A stretch of DNA of 5,924 nt from Aliishimia sp045106335. GTDB lineage: Bacteria > Pseudomonadota > Alphaproteobacteria > Rhodobacterales > Rhodobacteraceae. Made by a program: the position numbers and the translations under genes. The stretch is taken from positions 1-5,924 of the forward strand of contig JBGCEM010000144.1 of the NCBI GenBank assembly GCA_045106335.1, given 5' to 3'. This document shows positions 5,857 through 5,924 of this stretch, in pieces; the stretch's first letter is position 1; every line of letters starts with the position of its first letter. Below the pieces are notes generated by a model. The model saw nothing but the letters and a program-made list of their open reading frames with translations, made no database searches and was not told the DNA's origin.

Positions 5857-5924
5857 GCGCACCCAACATCCTGATCTTGATGGCTGATCAACTTAACGGA
5901 ACGCTGTTTCCAGACGGCCCCGCA
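5853..5924 (+). CDS. betC: Choline-sulfatase, first 24 codons (3' part missing)
   Basis: The frame opens at an ATG overlapping the betI stop (ATGA) and runs to the right edge, giving MSAPNILILMADQLNGTL and then FPDGPA. The PNILI-x-M-x-DQLNG-x-LFPDGPA pattern is distinctive of choline-sulfatase BetC; the Asp of ADQ (residue 12) is the family's metal-ligand Asp position in sulfatases. The enzyme cleaves choline-O-sulfate to choline and sulfate, feeding choline to BetA/BetB. The catalytic Cys/Ser motif (C/S-x-P-x-R), expected further on, is not in the window. GGA at 5841-5843 is a weak ribosome binding site, consistent with translational coupling to betI. Confidence 0.9.
   Translation, partial: MSAPNILILMADQLNGTLFPDGPA

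Overview
The window looks like chromosomal DNA from an alphaproteobacterium, most probably of the Rhodobacteraceae (Roseobacter group). This rests on moderately high GC, Rhodobacteraceae-like proteins, and a betI gene overlapping a choline-sulfatase gene (betC), the order known from the betICBA operon of Sinorhizobium and relatives. The assignment is an inference from gene content; no rRNA or other marker is present.

Layout: positions 1-1436 hold the N-terminal ~478 residues of an SLC13-type permease with two TrkA-C (RCK-C) domains, on the minus strand and cut by the left edge. A 57-nt gap separates it from a divergent gene (1494-2333) for an exported LpqC/PHB-depolymerase-type alpha/beta hydrolase whose nucleophile serine appears to be glycine. 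Next is a complete YebC/TACO1 translation factor (2406-3155). A 76-residue unrecognised protein (3224-3454, minus) converges on yebC. A 208-nt gap, AT-rich at its left end, precedes a LysE-family exporter (3663-4259) and a ten-helix DMT/EamA transporter (4303-5205), which read as one transcription unit. The right end is the start of a choline-O-sulfate/glycine betaine operon: a palindrome, the repressor gene betI (5278-5856), and the first 24 codons of betC (5853 onward), overlapping betI by 4 nt.

How it works together: betI-betC begins an osmoprotectant module in which choline-O-sulfate is hydrolysed to choline, then oxidised to glycine betaine by BetA/BetB (presumably beyond the right edge), under choline-responsive repression by BetI. 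The palindrome just upstream of betI, with perfect 9-nt arms, is the best regulatory site in the window. The other genes are housekeeping or transport functions with no evident link to this module, except possibly the two transporters just upstream.

I found no RNA genes, CRISPR array, insertion sequence or phage-like module. The most unusual points are the missing nucleophile serine in the hydrolase, the well-formed BetI operator, and the small orphan gene beside the AT-rich gap.
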